A stretch of 64,000 nucleotides of DNA. Source: JAHWKV01 sp040905365 (GTDB lineage: Bacteria; Actinomycetota; CADDZG01; JAHWKV01). Below are positions 51,508-59,854 of this stretch, piece after piece; positions within the stretch are counted from its first letter, which is position 1, and the number at the start of each line of letters is the position of its first letter. Where the stretch lies: the NCBI GenBank assembly GCA_040905365.1, contig JBBDRQ010000077.1, positions 1-64,000 on the forward strand, written 5' to 3'. The notes under the pieces are model-generated. The model ran no database searches, had not been told where the DNA came from, and worked only from the letters and a program-made list of their open reading frames with translations. The position numbers were made by a program, and so were the translations under genes.

Positions 51508-51846
51508 GTGGCTGATTCTGCAGTGCAGTTCGAGGACTGGGAGCTCGAACGTATGAAGGGAGTAGCCGTGCTGAGCACGATCGGCGCCGACGGCTTCCCT
51601 CACTCGGCCCCGGTGGGCATGCGCGTCGAAGGCGGTGCGCTGTGGTTCGAGACCCAGGATGGTTCCGTGAAGTTGCGCAATATCAACCGCAACCCGCGGG
51701 TGGCCGTGTTGTTCCACGGGCAGCCCAAATGGGGTGTGCTGGTGCACGGCGTGGCCGCGGTCGTCTCCCCGGGTGATGGGAATCGGCAACCACAGATTAG
51801 GATTACGCCCAAGCGCAAGGCTTCCTGGAAACGAAAGGAAGGGTAG
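51508..51846 (+). CDS. Pyridoxamine 5'-phosphate oxidase-like (PPOX) flavin/F420-binding protein
   Basis: A 112-residue split-barrel domain: GVAVLSTIGADGFPHSAPV is the usual first strand pair, followed by KLRNINRNPRVAVLF and the closing RITPKRKASW. Actinobacterial members bind FMN, F420 or haem. The GTG start follows AAGGAGG. It is slightly short for the family but ends with the normal C-terminal motif. Substrate unknown. Confidence 0.85.
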   Translation: MADSAVQFEDWELERMKGVAVLSTIGADGFPHSAPVGMRVEGGALWFETQDGSVKLRNINRNPRVAVLFHGQPKWGVLVHGVAAVVSPGDGNRQPQIRITPKRKASWKRKEG

Positions 51847-51897
51847 CCGGCGCCGCCAACCGCGACAAAAACGCGACAAAGCAAGGGGGGCACAGAA

Positions 51898-52143
51898 ATG
51901 GGTATCGGAGACTTCATCGCCTTCATCATCGGCGGCCTGATCATCGGTGCGATTGCGCGGGCCATAAAAAAGGGTCCGCAGGATCTCAGCCTGCCGATGA
52001 CTGCCCTGCTGGGCATGGCCGGATCCTTCGCAGGAGGACTCGTCGCCAGTCTCCTGGGGCTCGGAACCATTATAGCGCTCATCGTGGCGGTAGTAGTGGC
52101 GGTACTTCTGATCGGGGCCATGGAAAAACGCGGCCACGCGTAG
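51898..52143 (+). CDS. GlsB/YeaQ/YmgE-family small membrane protein
   Basis: 81 residues with three hydrophobic helices and the family pattern FIIGGLIIGAIARAI, then LPMTALLGMAGSFAGGLV. Often named transglycosylase-associated; in several bacteria these proteins are induced by general stress. The role is unknown. Spacing to the upstream PPOX gene is 51 bases. Confidence 0.88.
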   Translation: MGIGDFIAFIIGGLIIGAIARAIKKGPQDLSLPMTALLGMAGSFAGGLVASLLGLGTIIALIVAVVVAVLLIGAMEKRGHA

Positions 52144-52147
52144 AGCT

Positions 52148-52717
52148 TTATTCGGCCGGGTCTTCCTCATGGCCTTTGGCGATTAGGTATCCACGCGCCC
52201 GCTCGCACAGCGGGTACCGGTACACAAGTTCCCAGAACTCGCTTGAGTGGTTGGGTACGGCCAGGTGCGCAAGCTCGTGCACGATTACGTAGTCGCGCAC
52301 CCATACCGGCATATCGGCAACCCAGCTCGATATTCGAATCGTGCCGCTGTCGGGTGAACACGATCCCCAGCGGGAGGACTGGTTGGTGACGTACTCCAAC
52401 GACTCCCACCTCAGCACTCCGTCGAAATAGCGACGGTTTAGCTCCAGGGCGCGCCGGCGCAAAGCGCCGTCGGAATTTAGCTGCCGACGCTTGTTGCGGG
52501 CCTGGAAGCGACGGGTCATCTCGTCAACCCAATGCCGCTCCTCCGCCTGCGACATCCGAGCCGGTAGGTAGACGACGAGCTTGCCGTCGCACATACGGGC
52601 GGAGACCGTCTTGTGTCGGCGCGCCGAGCGACGGACCTCAACGGCCGGCTTCTCGGCCTGGTCCCGCTCGTCCTGCGGCCGGGCCGCAGTTGAATTCAGC
52701 GCCGTCTCATCGGTCAT
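52148..52717 (-). CDS. YgjP-like metal-dependent hydrolase (M48/DUF45)
   Basis: The zinc motif is VIVHELAHLAVPNHSSEFW, giving HELAH plus the third His, as in the YgjP/SprT-like M48 metalloprotease clan. NQSSRWGSCSPDSGTIRIS is the other family signature. 189 residues, with an N-terminal charged tail. YgjP-type proteins have been linked to proteolysis of unknown substrates. It converges on the GlsB-type gene with four bases between stops. Confidence 0.9.
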   Translation of the reverse strand: MTDETALNSTAARPQDERDQAEKPAVEVRRSARRHKTVSARMCDGKLVVYLPARMSQAEERHWVDEMTRRFQARNKRRQLNSDGALRRRALELNRRYFDGVLRWESLEYVTNQSSRWGSCSPDSGTIRISSWVADMPVWVRDYVIVHELAHLAVPNHSSEFWELVYRYPLCERARGYLIAKGHEEDPAE

Positions 52718-52764
52718 GCGCCCAGACTAGCCGCTACCTGTGACAGCCGGTAGCTCGGAGCGCG

Positions 52765-54459
52765 CTACCTGTGCACGAAGGTGGTGGTTACCGCTCCCCG
52801 GGCCGACGTGCCGACGGTACGAACATATTTCTCCAGTGCCCCGGTCGGGTAGCGCGCGGGCGGATGGGTGAGCGCCTTGCGCCTGACCTGCAGCTCCTGC
52901 TCGTCCACCACCAGATCGATAACGCGGTTGGGGATATCGAGCACGATCTCGTCGCCCTCTTTGACCAGGGCGATCGGCCCGCCGTCGAGTGCCTCGGGCG
53001 CGACGTGGCCGATAGAGAACCCGTGCGTCGCCCCGGAGAAGCGGCCGTCGGTCAACAGCGCTACGTCCTTGCCCAAGCCGGCCCCAAAGATTGCTCCGGT
53101 CACCGCCAGCATCTCCCGCATGCCGGGGCCGCCCTTGGGTCCCTCGTAACGGATAACGACCACATCGCCGGCGTGGATCTCGCCGCCTACCACCGCCTCG
53201 AACGCCTCGTCCTCGGAGTCGAAGACCCGCGCGCGGCCTTTGAAAACGTCCGCACCGTCCAGCCCGGCCGCCTTGCACACCGAACCTTCCGGAGCCAAAG
53301 TTCCCTTGAGAATCACCGTGCCCCCGGTCGGATGGATCGGCTTGGACAGAGGCCGCAGCACCTCGCCGTCCGGGTCCGGCGCTCCTTCGGCGTTCTCGGC
53401 CAGAGTCTTGCCGTTGGCCGTCAAGGCATCGCCGTGCAACAGGTCAGCCTCCAGCAGCTGCCGGATAACCACCTGTACCCCGCCGACCCGGTCCCAGTCC
53501 GCCATAACGAACCGCCCGCCCGGCCGCAAGTCCGCCACATGCGGTGTGCGCCGGGAGATCTTGTCGAAGTCGTCTATGTCCAGATCGATGCCGGCCTCGT
53601 GGGCAATCGCCAGCAGATGCAAGACCGCGTTGGTCGAGCCTCCGGTGGCCATGACGCACACGATGGCGTTCTCGATGGATTGGCGGGTCACGATATCCCG
53701 GGCGGTCACTCCCCGCTTTAGCTGCTCCACTACGGCCACGCCGGACTGGAAGGCGAAATCGGCCCGGCGCTCGGAGATGGCCGGGGGCGAGGCGCTTCCC
53801 GGCAGCGACAGGCCCATGGCCTCCACCGCCGCCGCCATGGTGTTGGCGGTGTAGTGGCCCGCACACGAGCCGGCGCCCGGGCAGGCGTTGGATTCGAGCT
53901 CGTGCAGGTCCTCATCGCTCATACGGCCGGAGGCATGGGCGCCGACGCCTTCGAACACGTCCTGGATGGTCACGTCCTTGCCCCGGAAACGTCCGGGCAT
54001 AATCGTGCCCCCGTACAGAAACACAGACGGGAGGTCCAGCCGAACCGCCGCCATCACCATGCCCGGCAAGCTCTTGTCGCAACCGGCGATCGTCACAGTG
54101 GCGTCCAGTCGCTCCGCATGCACGACTAGCTCCACCGAGTCGGCGATCACCTCCCGGGAGATCAGCGAAGCGCGCATGCCCTCGGTCCCCATCGAGATGC
54201 CGTCGGACACCGCGATGGTGGTGAACTCCAGCGGGTAGCCGCCGGCCTCGTGCACACCGGCCTTGGAGCGGTCGGCCAGCTTATCCAGGTGCAGGTTGCA
54301 GGGCGTGACCTCGTTCCAGGAGGAGGCCACGCCGACAATGGGCTTGCGAAAATCGTCGTCGCCCATGCCTACCGCGCGCAGCATCGCTCGAGCCGGCGCC
54401 CGCTTGGGGCCCTCGGTCACGTCGCTGCTGCGGGGCTTAAGGTTCGGCTGGTCGGTCAT
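52765..54459 (-). CDS. ilvD: Dihydroxy-acid dehydratase
   Basis: FeS enzyme of valine, leucine and isoleucine synthesis, making 2-oxo acids from dihydroxy acids. Cluster-ligand cysteines are in VTPCNLHLD, AGCDKSLPGM and NACPGAGSCAGHYTANTM. About 564 residues. ATG at 54459 has the better spacing to GGGAG; another ATG lies two codons upstream at 54465. It diverges from the ilvB leader region. Confidence 0.96.
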   Translation of the reverse strand: MTDQPNLKPRSSDVTEGPKRAPARAMLRAVGMGDDDFRKPIVGVASSWNEVTPCNLHLDKLADRSKAGVHEAGGYPLEFTTIAVSDGISMGTEGMRASLISREVIADSVELVVHAERLDATVTIAGCDKSLPGMVMAAVRLDLPSVFLYGGTIMPGRFRGKDVTIQDVFEGVGAHASGRMSDEDLHELESNACPGAGSCAGHYTANTMAAAVEAMGLSLPGSASPPAISERRADFAFQSGVAVVEQLKRGVTARDIVTRQSIENAIVCVMATGGSTNAVLHLLAIAHEAGIDLDIDDFDKISRRTPHVADLRPGGRFVMADWDRVGGVQVVIRQLLEADLLHGDALTANGKTLAENAEGAPDPDGEVLRPLSKPIHPTGGTVILKGTLAPEGSVCKAAGLDGADVFKGRARVFDSEDEAFEAVVGGEIHAGDVVVIRYEGPKGGPGMREMLAVTGAIFGAGLGKDVALLTDGRFSGATHGFSIGHVAPEALDGGPIALVKEGDEIVLDIPNRVIDLVVDEQELQVRRKALTHPPARYPTGALEKYVRTVGTSARGAVTTTFVHR

Positions 54460-54531
54460 TGTCATCTCTCCCTCACGAAAGAAGGCGCAAGAAAACACGA
54501 GCATAACGCGGCCCGGAGCGCGGCTCTACGC

Positions 54532-54560
54532 TTGACAGCCCCCCGGGCGTGGAGGAAGAT
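54532..54560 (+). promoter_or_regulatory. Possible promoter of the ilv leader transcript
   Basis: TTGACA (54532-54537) is followed after 17 bases by GAAGAT (54555-54560), which is a weak -10. A second TTGACA occurs at 54563-54568. One of these probably drives the leader peptide and the ilv-leu operon. Confidence 0.4.
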
Positions 54561-54591
54561 GATTGACAAGGTAACGAACAGGAGTCTGTCA

Positions 54592-54657
54592 GTGGCGCGG
54601 TACGATTTGGAAAGGAATCCAGCGGGACATCCCGTCCTAGTACTCGTACTGCGGTAG
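54592..54657 (+). CDS. Leader peptide of the ilvB operon, ends in six Val/Leu codons
   Basis: A GTG-started 21-residue peptide preceded by CAGGAG with nine bases between. It ends VLVLVLR and a TAG stop, so six consecutive codons are for valine and leucine, the products of the operon. The hairpins that follow form a classical attenuator. Its position 34 bases before the terminator stem is that of known branched-chain amino acid leaders in actinobacteria. The rest of the 385-base gap between ilvD and ilvB holds the promoter, the attenuator and about 130 bases with no visible signal before ilvB. Confidence 0.9.
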   Translation: MARYDLERNPAGHPVLVLVLR

Positions 54658-54713
54658 CGCGCGCCTGAAACTTCCGGCGGCGCTACGAAACCTCTCTACC
54701 GGAGAGGTTTTTT
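54652..54713 (+). promoter_or_regulatory. ilvB attenuator: pause hairpin, antiterminator and terminator
   Basis: The terminator is AACCTCTC (54689-54696) paired with GAGAGGTT (54702-54709), closed by a six-T run. Upstream, GTAGCGC (54654-54660) pairs with GCGCTAC (54680-54686), extended by CGCC-GGCG past a one-base bulge. CGGTAG at the leader stop (54652-54657) can instead pair with CTACCG (54696-54701) in the terminator loop. A ribosome stalled on the Val/Leu codons would change which stems can form. Confidence 0.85.
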
Positions 54714-54850
54714 GTTTCCCGGAACGTCTAAGGTCCTCTACCCGACGAGTCACAGGCCGTTGATTAAGCACCGCGCGCTTATTCGGCCGCTTGGCCGCGG
54801 AGTCTGGAACACTTACGAGTTTTGAGAACCGATAGGAGTGAAATAGTCAC

Positions 54851-56626
54851 ATGAGCGAGATCACCGGGGCGCAGGCCCTCTTCCAAGCGCTCGAAGCGGT
54901 GGGGGTGGAGCATATTTTTGGCATCCCCGGGGGCGCGATCCTTCCTGCATACGATCCCTTGATCGACTCCAAGATCAAGCACATCCTCTGTCGCCACGAG
55001 CAGGGGGCCGCCCACGCGGCAGACGGGTACGCACAGGCGTCGGGCAAAGTTGGGGTCTGCATGGCCACCTCCGGCCCCGGTGCCACCAACTTGATTACCG
55101 GTTTGGCCTCGTCCCACATGGATTCCATCCCGGTTGTCGCGATCACCGGACAGGTCAACCGGGCCGGCATCGGTTTCGACGCCTTCCAGGAATCCGACAT
55201 CACCGGCATCGCGACTCCGGTCACCAAGCACACGTTTTTGATCATGGACCCCGACGAGATCGCCCAGACAATTGCCGAAGCCTTCCACATCGCGGGCACC
55301 GGCCGCCCCGGCCCGGTCCTGGTGGACATACCCAAGGACGTACTGCAGTCCAAGATCAACTACAAGCCGGCCCAGCGGGTCGATCTGCCCGGTTACCAGC
55401 CGGTCACCAAGCCCAATAAACGCCAGATTGCCGAAGCCGCACGGCTCATGAGCCAGGCGACCAAGCCGGTGCTGTATGTCGGCGGGGGCATCATCAAAGC
55501 CGGAGCTTCCCAACAGCTCGTCGAGTTGGCCGAGTTAACCGGCATCCCGGTGGTCACCACCTTGATGGCCCGGGGAGTCATACCCGACGACCACGATCTG
55601 TGCCTGGGCATGCCGGGCATGCACGGCGGGTACGCCCCGGTTACCGCTCTGCAAAAAGCCGACCTGTTGATCGGCATCGGCCCCCGCTTCGATGACCGGG
55701 TTACCGGCAAGCTGTCCCACTTCGCACCGGACGCCAAGGTCATCCACGCGGACATCGACCCGGCCGAGATCGGCAAGAACCGCAAGGCCGACGTCCCCAT
55801 AGTGGGCGACGCCAAGGCCGTGATCGAGGCGCTGATACCCGCCGTCAAAGAAAGCAACCATAAGCACGGAACCCCCGACTACTCCGCGTGGCGCTCCACG
55901 GTCAGCGAGTGGAGGAGCAACTTTCCGTACAAGTACACCCAGAAGCCGGATGGACCGCTCAAGCCCCAGTACGTTATCGAGCGGCTGGCCCAGATCACCG
56001 ACGGCAACGCCATCTACGCGGCGGGCGTGGGCCAGCACCAGATGTGGGGATCGCAGTTCATACCCTTCAAACGGCCGCGCACCTGGATCAACTCCGGAGG
56101 AAGCGGTGCGATGGGATTCGGTACTCCGGCCGCGATGGGGGCCAAGGTCGCCATGCCCGATGACGAGGTCTGGTGCATAGACGGCGACGGCTGCTTCCAG
56201 ATGACCTGCCAGGAGCTGGCCACCATGGCCGTTGAAAAACTCCCGGTGAAGATCGCGATCATCAACAACGCCTACCTGGGCATGGTCCGCCAATGGCAGG
56301 AGCTGTTCTACAACGAGCGCTACTCCGAGGTTGAGTTCGGCTGGGACATCCCCGACTACGTCAAGCTCGCCGAAGCCTACGGCTGCATCGGGCTGCGGGT
56401 GGAATCCCCCGGAGAGGTCGACTCGGCCATCGAGAAGGCTCGCGGCGTGACCGATCGCCCCGTGGTCATCGACTTCCGCTGCGACCCCCGGGAGATGTGC
56501 TACCCGATGGTCGCCGCCGGCAGCTCCAACGACGACATCATCCTCGGCCCCGAGTACGAATCCGACAACGTCCAGCACGAACAGGGCGACCATCTGTACT
56601 CCCAAGACGAGGAGGATGATCTTTAG
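54851..56626 (+). CDS. ilvB: Acetolactate synthase large (catalytic) subunit
   Basis: ThDP enzyme that condenses pyruvate with pyruvate or 2-oxobutyrate, the first common step of branched-chain amino acid synthesis. Catalytic Glu50 is in RHEQGAAHAADGYA; the ThDP-Mg motif is GDGCFQMTCQELATMAVE ... NNAYLGMVRQWQ. 591 residues. Its expression should be set by the attenuator upstream. The last base of its stop is the first base of the ilvN GTG. Confidence 0.97.
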   Translation: MSEITGAQALFQALEAVGVEHIFGIPGGAILPAYDPLIDSKIKHILCRHEQGAAHAADGYAQASGKVGVCMATSGPGATNLITGLASSHMDSIPVVAITGQVNRAGIGFDAFQESDITGIATPVTKHTFLIMDPDEIAQTIAEAFHIAGTGRPGPVLVDIPKDVLQSKINYKPAQRVDLPGYQPVTKPNKRQIAEAARLMSQATKPVLYVGGGIIKAGASQQLVELAELTGIPVVTTLMARGVIPDDHDLCLGMPGMHGGYAPVTALQKADLLIGIGPRFDDRVTGKLSHFAPDAKVIHADIDPAEIGKNRKADVPIVGDAKAVIEALIPAVKESNHKHGTPDYSAWRSTVSEWRSNFPYKYTQKPDGPLKPQYVIERLAQITDGNAIYAAGVGQHQMWGSQFIPFKRPRTWINSGGSGAMGFGTPAAMGAKVAMPDDEVWCIDGDGCFQMTCQELATMAVEKLPVKIAIINNAYLGMVRQWQELFYNERYSEVEFGWDIPDYVKLAEAYGCIGLRVESPGEVDSAIEKARGVTDRPVVIDFRCDPREMCYPMVAAGSSNDDIILGPEYESDNVQHEQGDHLYSQDEEDDL

Positions 56627-57138
56627 TGCGCCACACCATGAGCGTTCTCGTCGAGAACAAGCCGGGTGTCCTGGCCCGGGTTTCAGGATTGTTTGCCCGG
56701 CGCGGGTTCAACATCCACTCTTTGGCGGTCGGGGTCACCGAGACCCCCAAGATCAGCCGGATGACTATCGTCGTCGACCTGGCCGAACGTCCTTTGGAAC
56801 ACGTGACCAAGCAGCTTTACAAGCTGATCAACGTGCTGAAGGTCATCGAGCTCGACCCGGAGTCCTCGGTCGAGCGCGAGTTGATGCTGGTCAAGGTGCG
56901 GGCCCAGGACAAAGTGCGCAGCCGTATCATCGAGCTCGTCGACGTGTTCCGGGCCAAGATCGTCGACGTCGGCTCCGAGAGCCTGACGGTTGAGATCAGC
57001 GGAGATCCCAACAAGCTGCGAGCATTTGAGGATCTGGTGGCCGAGTACGGAATAATTGAGCTGGTAAAGACCGGTCGCGTGGCACTGTCCAGGGGCCCCA
57101 AGTCGATCAAGGACCGCACCTTGAAGGTCGCGGGTTAA
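56626..57138 (+). CDS. ilvN: Acetolactate synthase small (regulatory) subunit
   Basis: An N-terminal ACT domain (HTMSVLVENKPGVLARVSG) binds valine for feedback control, with a C-terminal regulatory domain (SESLTVEISGDPNKLRAFED). 170 residues. GTG start overlapping the ilvB stop as TAGTG, so the two subunits are made together. Confidence 0.96.
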   Translation: MRHTMSVLVENKPGVLARVSGLFARRGFNIHSLAVGVTETPKISRMTIVVDLAERPLEHVTKQLYKLINVLKVIELDPESSVERELMLVKVRAQDKVRSRIIELVDVFRAKIVDVGSESLTVEISGDPNKLRAFEDLVAEYGIIELVKTGRVALSRGPKSIKDRTLKVAG

Positions 57139-57154
57139 AAGGAGGCAGCAAAGC

Positions 57155-58150
57155 ATGGCCACGATGTACTACGAGAAGGATGCCGACCCACAGGTTCTAA
57201 AGGACCACCCCATAGCCATCATCGGGTTCGGCTCGCAAGGCCATGCCCACGCGCTGAACCTAAAAGAGTCGGGCTTCGATGTGCGCGTCGGGCTGCGTGA
57301 AGGCTCCTCGTCCTGGGCCAAGGCCGAGCAGGCCGGTTTGAAGGTCATGGAAACCTCGCAAGCGGCCAAGGAGGCCGAGGTCGTCATGATGCTGGTTCCG
57401 GACCAGACCGCCAAGGACATCTACGCGGAGTCGGTCGCTCCCCACCTCGGCGACGGCGATTCCCTGGTGTTCGCGCACGGCTTTAGCATTCACTTCGACG
57501 CCATAAAGCCTCCCGAGACCGTCGACGTGTTTATGATCGCTCCCAAGGGTCCCGGCCACTTGGTACGGCGGACCTACATGGAGGGCATAGGGACTCCGGC
57601 GCTGGTGGCCGTTCAACAAAATGCCTCCGGCCAGGCCCTGGCCAAGGCTCTGGCCTACGCGTACGGGATCGGCGCCACCCGGGCAGGCCTGATCGAGACC
57701 ACCTTCCGCGAGGAGACCGAGACCGATCTGTTCGGTGAACAGGCAGTGCTCTGCGGCGGACTCACCCGGCTCATCCAAAACGGCTGGCAGACGCTCGTCG
57801 ACGCCGGTTACCAACCGGAGATCGCCTATTTCGAGTGCGTGCACGAGGTCAAGTTGATCGTCGACCTGATTTACGAGGGCGGCCTGGCCAACATGCGTGA
57901 CTCCATCTCCGACACGGCCGAGTACGGCGACCTCACGCGCGGCGATCGGGTCATCGGCGACGGGGTCCGGGAAGCGATGGACCAGTTGCTCGTCGATGTG
58001 CAAAACGGCAGCTTCGCCCAAGAGTGGATCGCCGAGGCCGACTCCGGCGCGTCCAACTTCGGCAAGCTCAAGCAAGCAGCGGCAACGCATCCGATCGAAG
58101 AGGTCGGGCGGAAGCTGCGCTCGATGATGCCCTGGTTGAAAAAAGACTGA
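57155..58150 (+). CDS. ilvC: Ketol-acid reductoisomerase
   Basis: Class I (short) enzyme: Rossmann fold IIGFGSQGHAHALNL, with Arg and Ser in VGLREGSSSW that favour NADPH; C-terminal knotted domain with ETDLFGEQAVLCGG and the Mg-binding acidic residues. 331 residues. The ATG follows AAAGGAGG. Its stop overlaps the start of the Leu-rich leader peptide as TGATG. Confidence 0.97.
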   Translation: MATMYYEKDADPQVLKDHPIAIIGFGSQGHAHALNLKESGFDVRVGLREGSSSWAKAEQAGLKVMETSQAAKEAEVVMMLVPDQTAKDIYAESVAPHLGDGDSLVFAHGFSIHFDAIKPPETVDVFMIAPKGPGHLVRRTYMEGIGTPALVAVQQNASGQALAKALAYAYGIGATRAGLIETTFREETETDLFGEQAVLCGGLTRLIQNGWQTLVDAGYQPEIAYFECVHEVKLIVDLIYEGGLANMRDSISDTAEYGDLTRGDRVIGDGVREAMDQLLVDVQNGSFAQEWIAEADSGASNFGKLKQAAATHPIEEVGRKLRSMMPWLKKD

Positions 58151-58209
58151 TGAACGACATCGCCGGGCACCTCTTACCTTTGGAACTGGATCGGTTACTC
58201 GCGCTGTGA
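58150..58209 (+). CDS. Leu-rich leader peptide before leuA
   Basis: A 19-residue frame, MNDIAGHLLPLELDRLLAL, starts at an ATG overlapping the ilvC stop (TGATG). Seven of the last twelve residues are Leu, and two codons are TTA, which is rare in this GC-rich genome. Its own coding bases 58177-58189 are complementary to 58263-58280, which includes the leuA ribosome site. The arrangement fits translational control of leuA by leucine supply. It has no strong ribosome site of its own and may rely on coupling to ilvC. Confidence 0.75.
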   Translation: MNDIAGHLLPLELDRLLAL

Positions 58210-58280
58210 CGGCTCGGGTCGCTGCTGCAAAAGGTGCGACTCAGGGCCGTTAACCACCTCAACCAGTTCAACCTCAAAGG
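58177..58280 (+). promoter_or_regulatory. leuA leader RNA: SD-sequestering stem with nested 14-bp hairpin
   Basis: Outer stem: CCTTTG (58177-58182) with CAAAGG (58275-58280) and GAACTGG (58183-58189) with CCAGTTC (58263-58269), 13 bp with a five-base bulge on one side; CAAAGG is part of the AAAGGAG site of leuA. Inner hairpin: 58209-58222 with 58236-58250, 14 bp with two G-U pairs and one bulged A. No T-run follows, so control would be of translation rather than termination. Confidence 0.7.
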
Positions 58281-58289
58281 AGCAACCCG

Positions 58290-59834
58290 ATGTCAGATCA
58301 AGTACGCATCTTCGATACGACCCTTCGAGACGGCGAGCAATCCCCCGGCATCAACCTCTCCGGCAAGGAGAAGGTGGAAATCGCTCAACAGCTGGCCACC
58401 CTCGGAGTAGACGTAATAGAAGCGGGCTTTCCCATTAACTCGCAGTCCGAGTTCGACGCCGTCTCGGCAGTGGCTTCGACCACCAAGGGTCCGGTCGTCT
58501 GCGCGCTGGCCCGCATGAGCCCCAAGGACATCGATCGGGCCTGGGAGTCCATCCGGGAGGCACAGAAGCCCCGCATTCACGTATTCATCGCCACCTCCCA
58601 CATCCACATGGACAAGAAGCTGCACATGAGCCCCGACGAGGTCTACGCAGCGGCGGTAGAGGGAGTTGAGCGCGCGGCCGGGTATACCGGTGACGTCGAG
58701 TTTTCTGCGGAGGACGCCACCCGCAGCGAACCCGATTTTCTGGCCAAAATGTACCAGGGGGCAATCAAGGCCGGCGCCACCACCTGCAACGTCCCCGACA
58801 CCGTAGGCTACGCGCTGCCCCACGAGTACGCCGACCTGTTCCGTTATCTGATCGACAACGTCGAGGGGGCCGACGACGTCGTCTGGTCGACCCACACGCA
58901 CCAGGATCTCGGGCTGGCCGTCGCCAACGCTCTGGCCGGAATAAGAGCAGGCGCCCGGCAAGTCGAAGGCGCCATGAACGCCATCGGCGAGCGCGCCGGT
59001 AACTGCTCGGTGGAAGAGGTCATCATGGCCATCCAGACCCGGGGCGCCTCCATGGGGGACGTCTACACCGGAGTCGACACCCGGCAGATCGTACGCACCT
59101 CCCGCCTGGTATCGGCGCTCACCGGATACCAGGTGCCGCCCAACAAGGCGATTGTGGGGGTCAACGCATTTGCGCACGAAGCGGGCATCCATCAACACGG
59201 CGTGCTGATGGAGCGCACCACCTACGAGATCATGGACGCCACCTCGGTGGGCTGGGAGTCCAACCGCATCGTGCTCGGCAAGCACTCGGGCCGCCACGCC
59301 TTCTCCAAGACGCTCGGCGACCTCGGCTACGACCTGACCGGCGAGGAGCTGGACAGAGCCTGGAAGCGCTTTAGAGACCTGGTAGACCGCAAGATCGAGA
59401 TGACCGAGGCGGATCTGGTTGCCCTGGTTACCGACGAAATGTCGACGACGCCCGATGCCTACGTCCTGGAGTCGTTCCAGGTCCGCGGCGGCACCCACGC
59501 CAGCCCCACGGCCAAGGTCCGGGTGCGCATGGGGGACACGGTCAACGAGGAGTCCGCCGAGGGTGACGGCATGATCGATGCCGCCTGCGGCGCCATAAAG
59601 CGTGCCGTCGGGATCAACTGCCGGCTGGTTTCGTTCAAAGTGGCCGCAGTGACTCCGGGCACCGACGCGGTGGGAGACGTCTCCGTGCAGGTCGAGGTGG
59701 ATGGTGCCATATACACAGGGCGCGGAGTGTCTACCGACGTGGTCGAGGCCTCCGCCCGAGCCTTTCTCAACGCAGTCAACCGCGCCACCAGCGTGGGCAC
59801 CTACAAGCCGGCCGACATCGCTCCCTCCTTCTAG
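58290..59834 (+). CDS. leuA: 2-isopropylmalate synthase
   Basis: Condenses acetyl-CoA with 2-oxoisovalerate, the first leucine-specific step. TIM-barrel catalytic domain with DTTLRDGEQSPG and metal-binding HTHQDLG; NAFAHEAGIHQHG is also diagnostic. The C-terminal leucine-binding dimer domain is present (GDVSVQVEVDGAIYTGRG). 514 residues, the shorter type, not the ~600-residue type common in mycobacteria. AAGGAG lies seven bases before the ATG and can be masked by the leader RNA. Confidence 0.94.
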   Translation: MSDQVRIFDTTLRDGEQSPGINLSGKEKVEIAQQLATLGVDVIEAGFPINSQSEFDAVSAVASTTKGPVVCALARMSPKDIDRAWESIREAQKPRIHVFIATSHIHMDKKLHMSPDEVYAAAVEGVERAAGYTGDVEFSAEDATRSEPDFLAKMYQGAIKAGATTCNVPDTVGYALPHEYADLFRYLIDNVEGADDVVWSTHTHQDLGLAVANALAGIRAGARQVEGAMNAIGERAGNCSVEEVIMAIQTRGASMGDVYTGVDTRQIVRTSRLVSALTGYQVPPNKAIVGVNAFAHEAGIHQHGVLMERTTYEIMDATSVGWESNRIVLGKHSGRHAFSKTLGDLGYDLTGEELDRAWKRFRDLVDRKIEMTEADLVALVTDEMSTTPDAYVLESFQVRGGTHASPTAKVRVRMGDTVNEESAEGDGMIDAACGAIKRAVGINCRLVSFKVAAVTPGTDAVGDVSVQVEVDGAIYTGRGVSTDVVEASARAFLNAVNRATSVGTYKPADIAPSF

Positions 59835-59854
59835 AGGGAAGAATCCGAGGAAAA

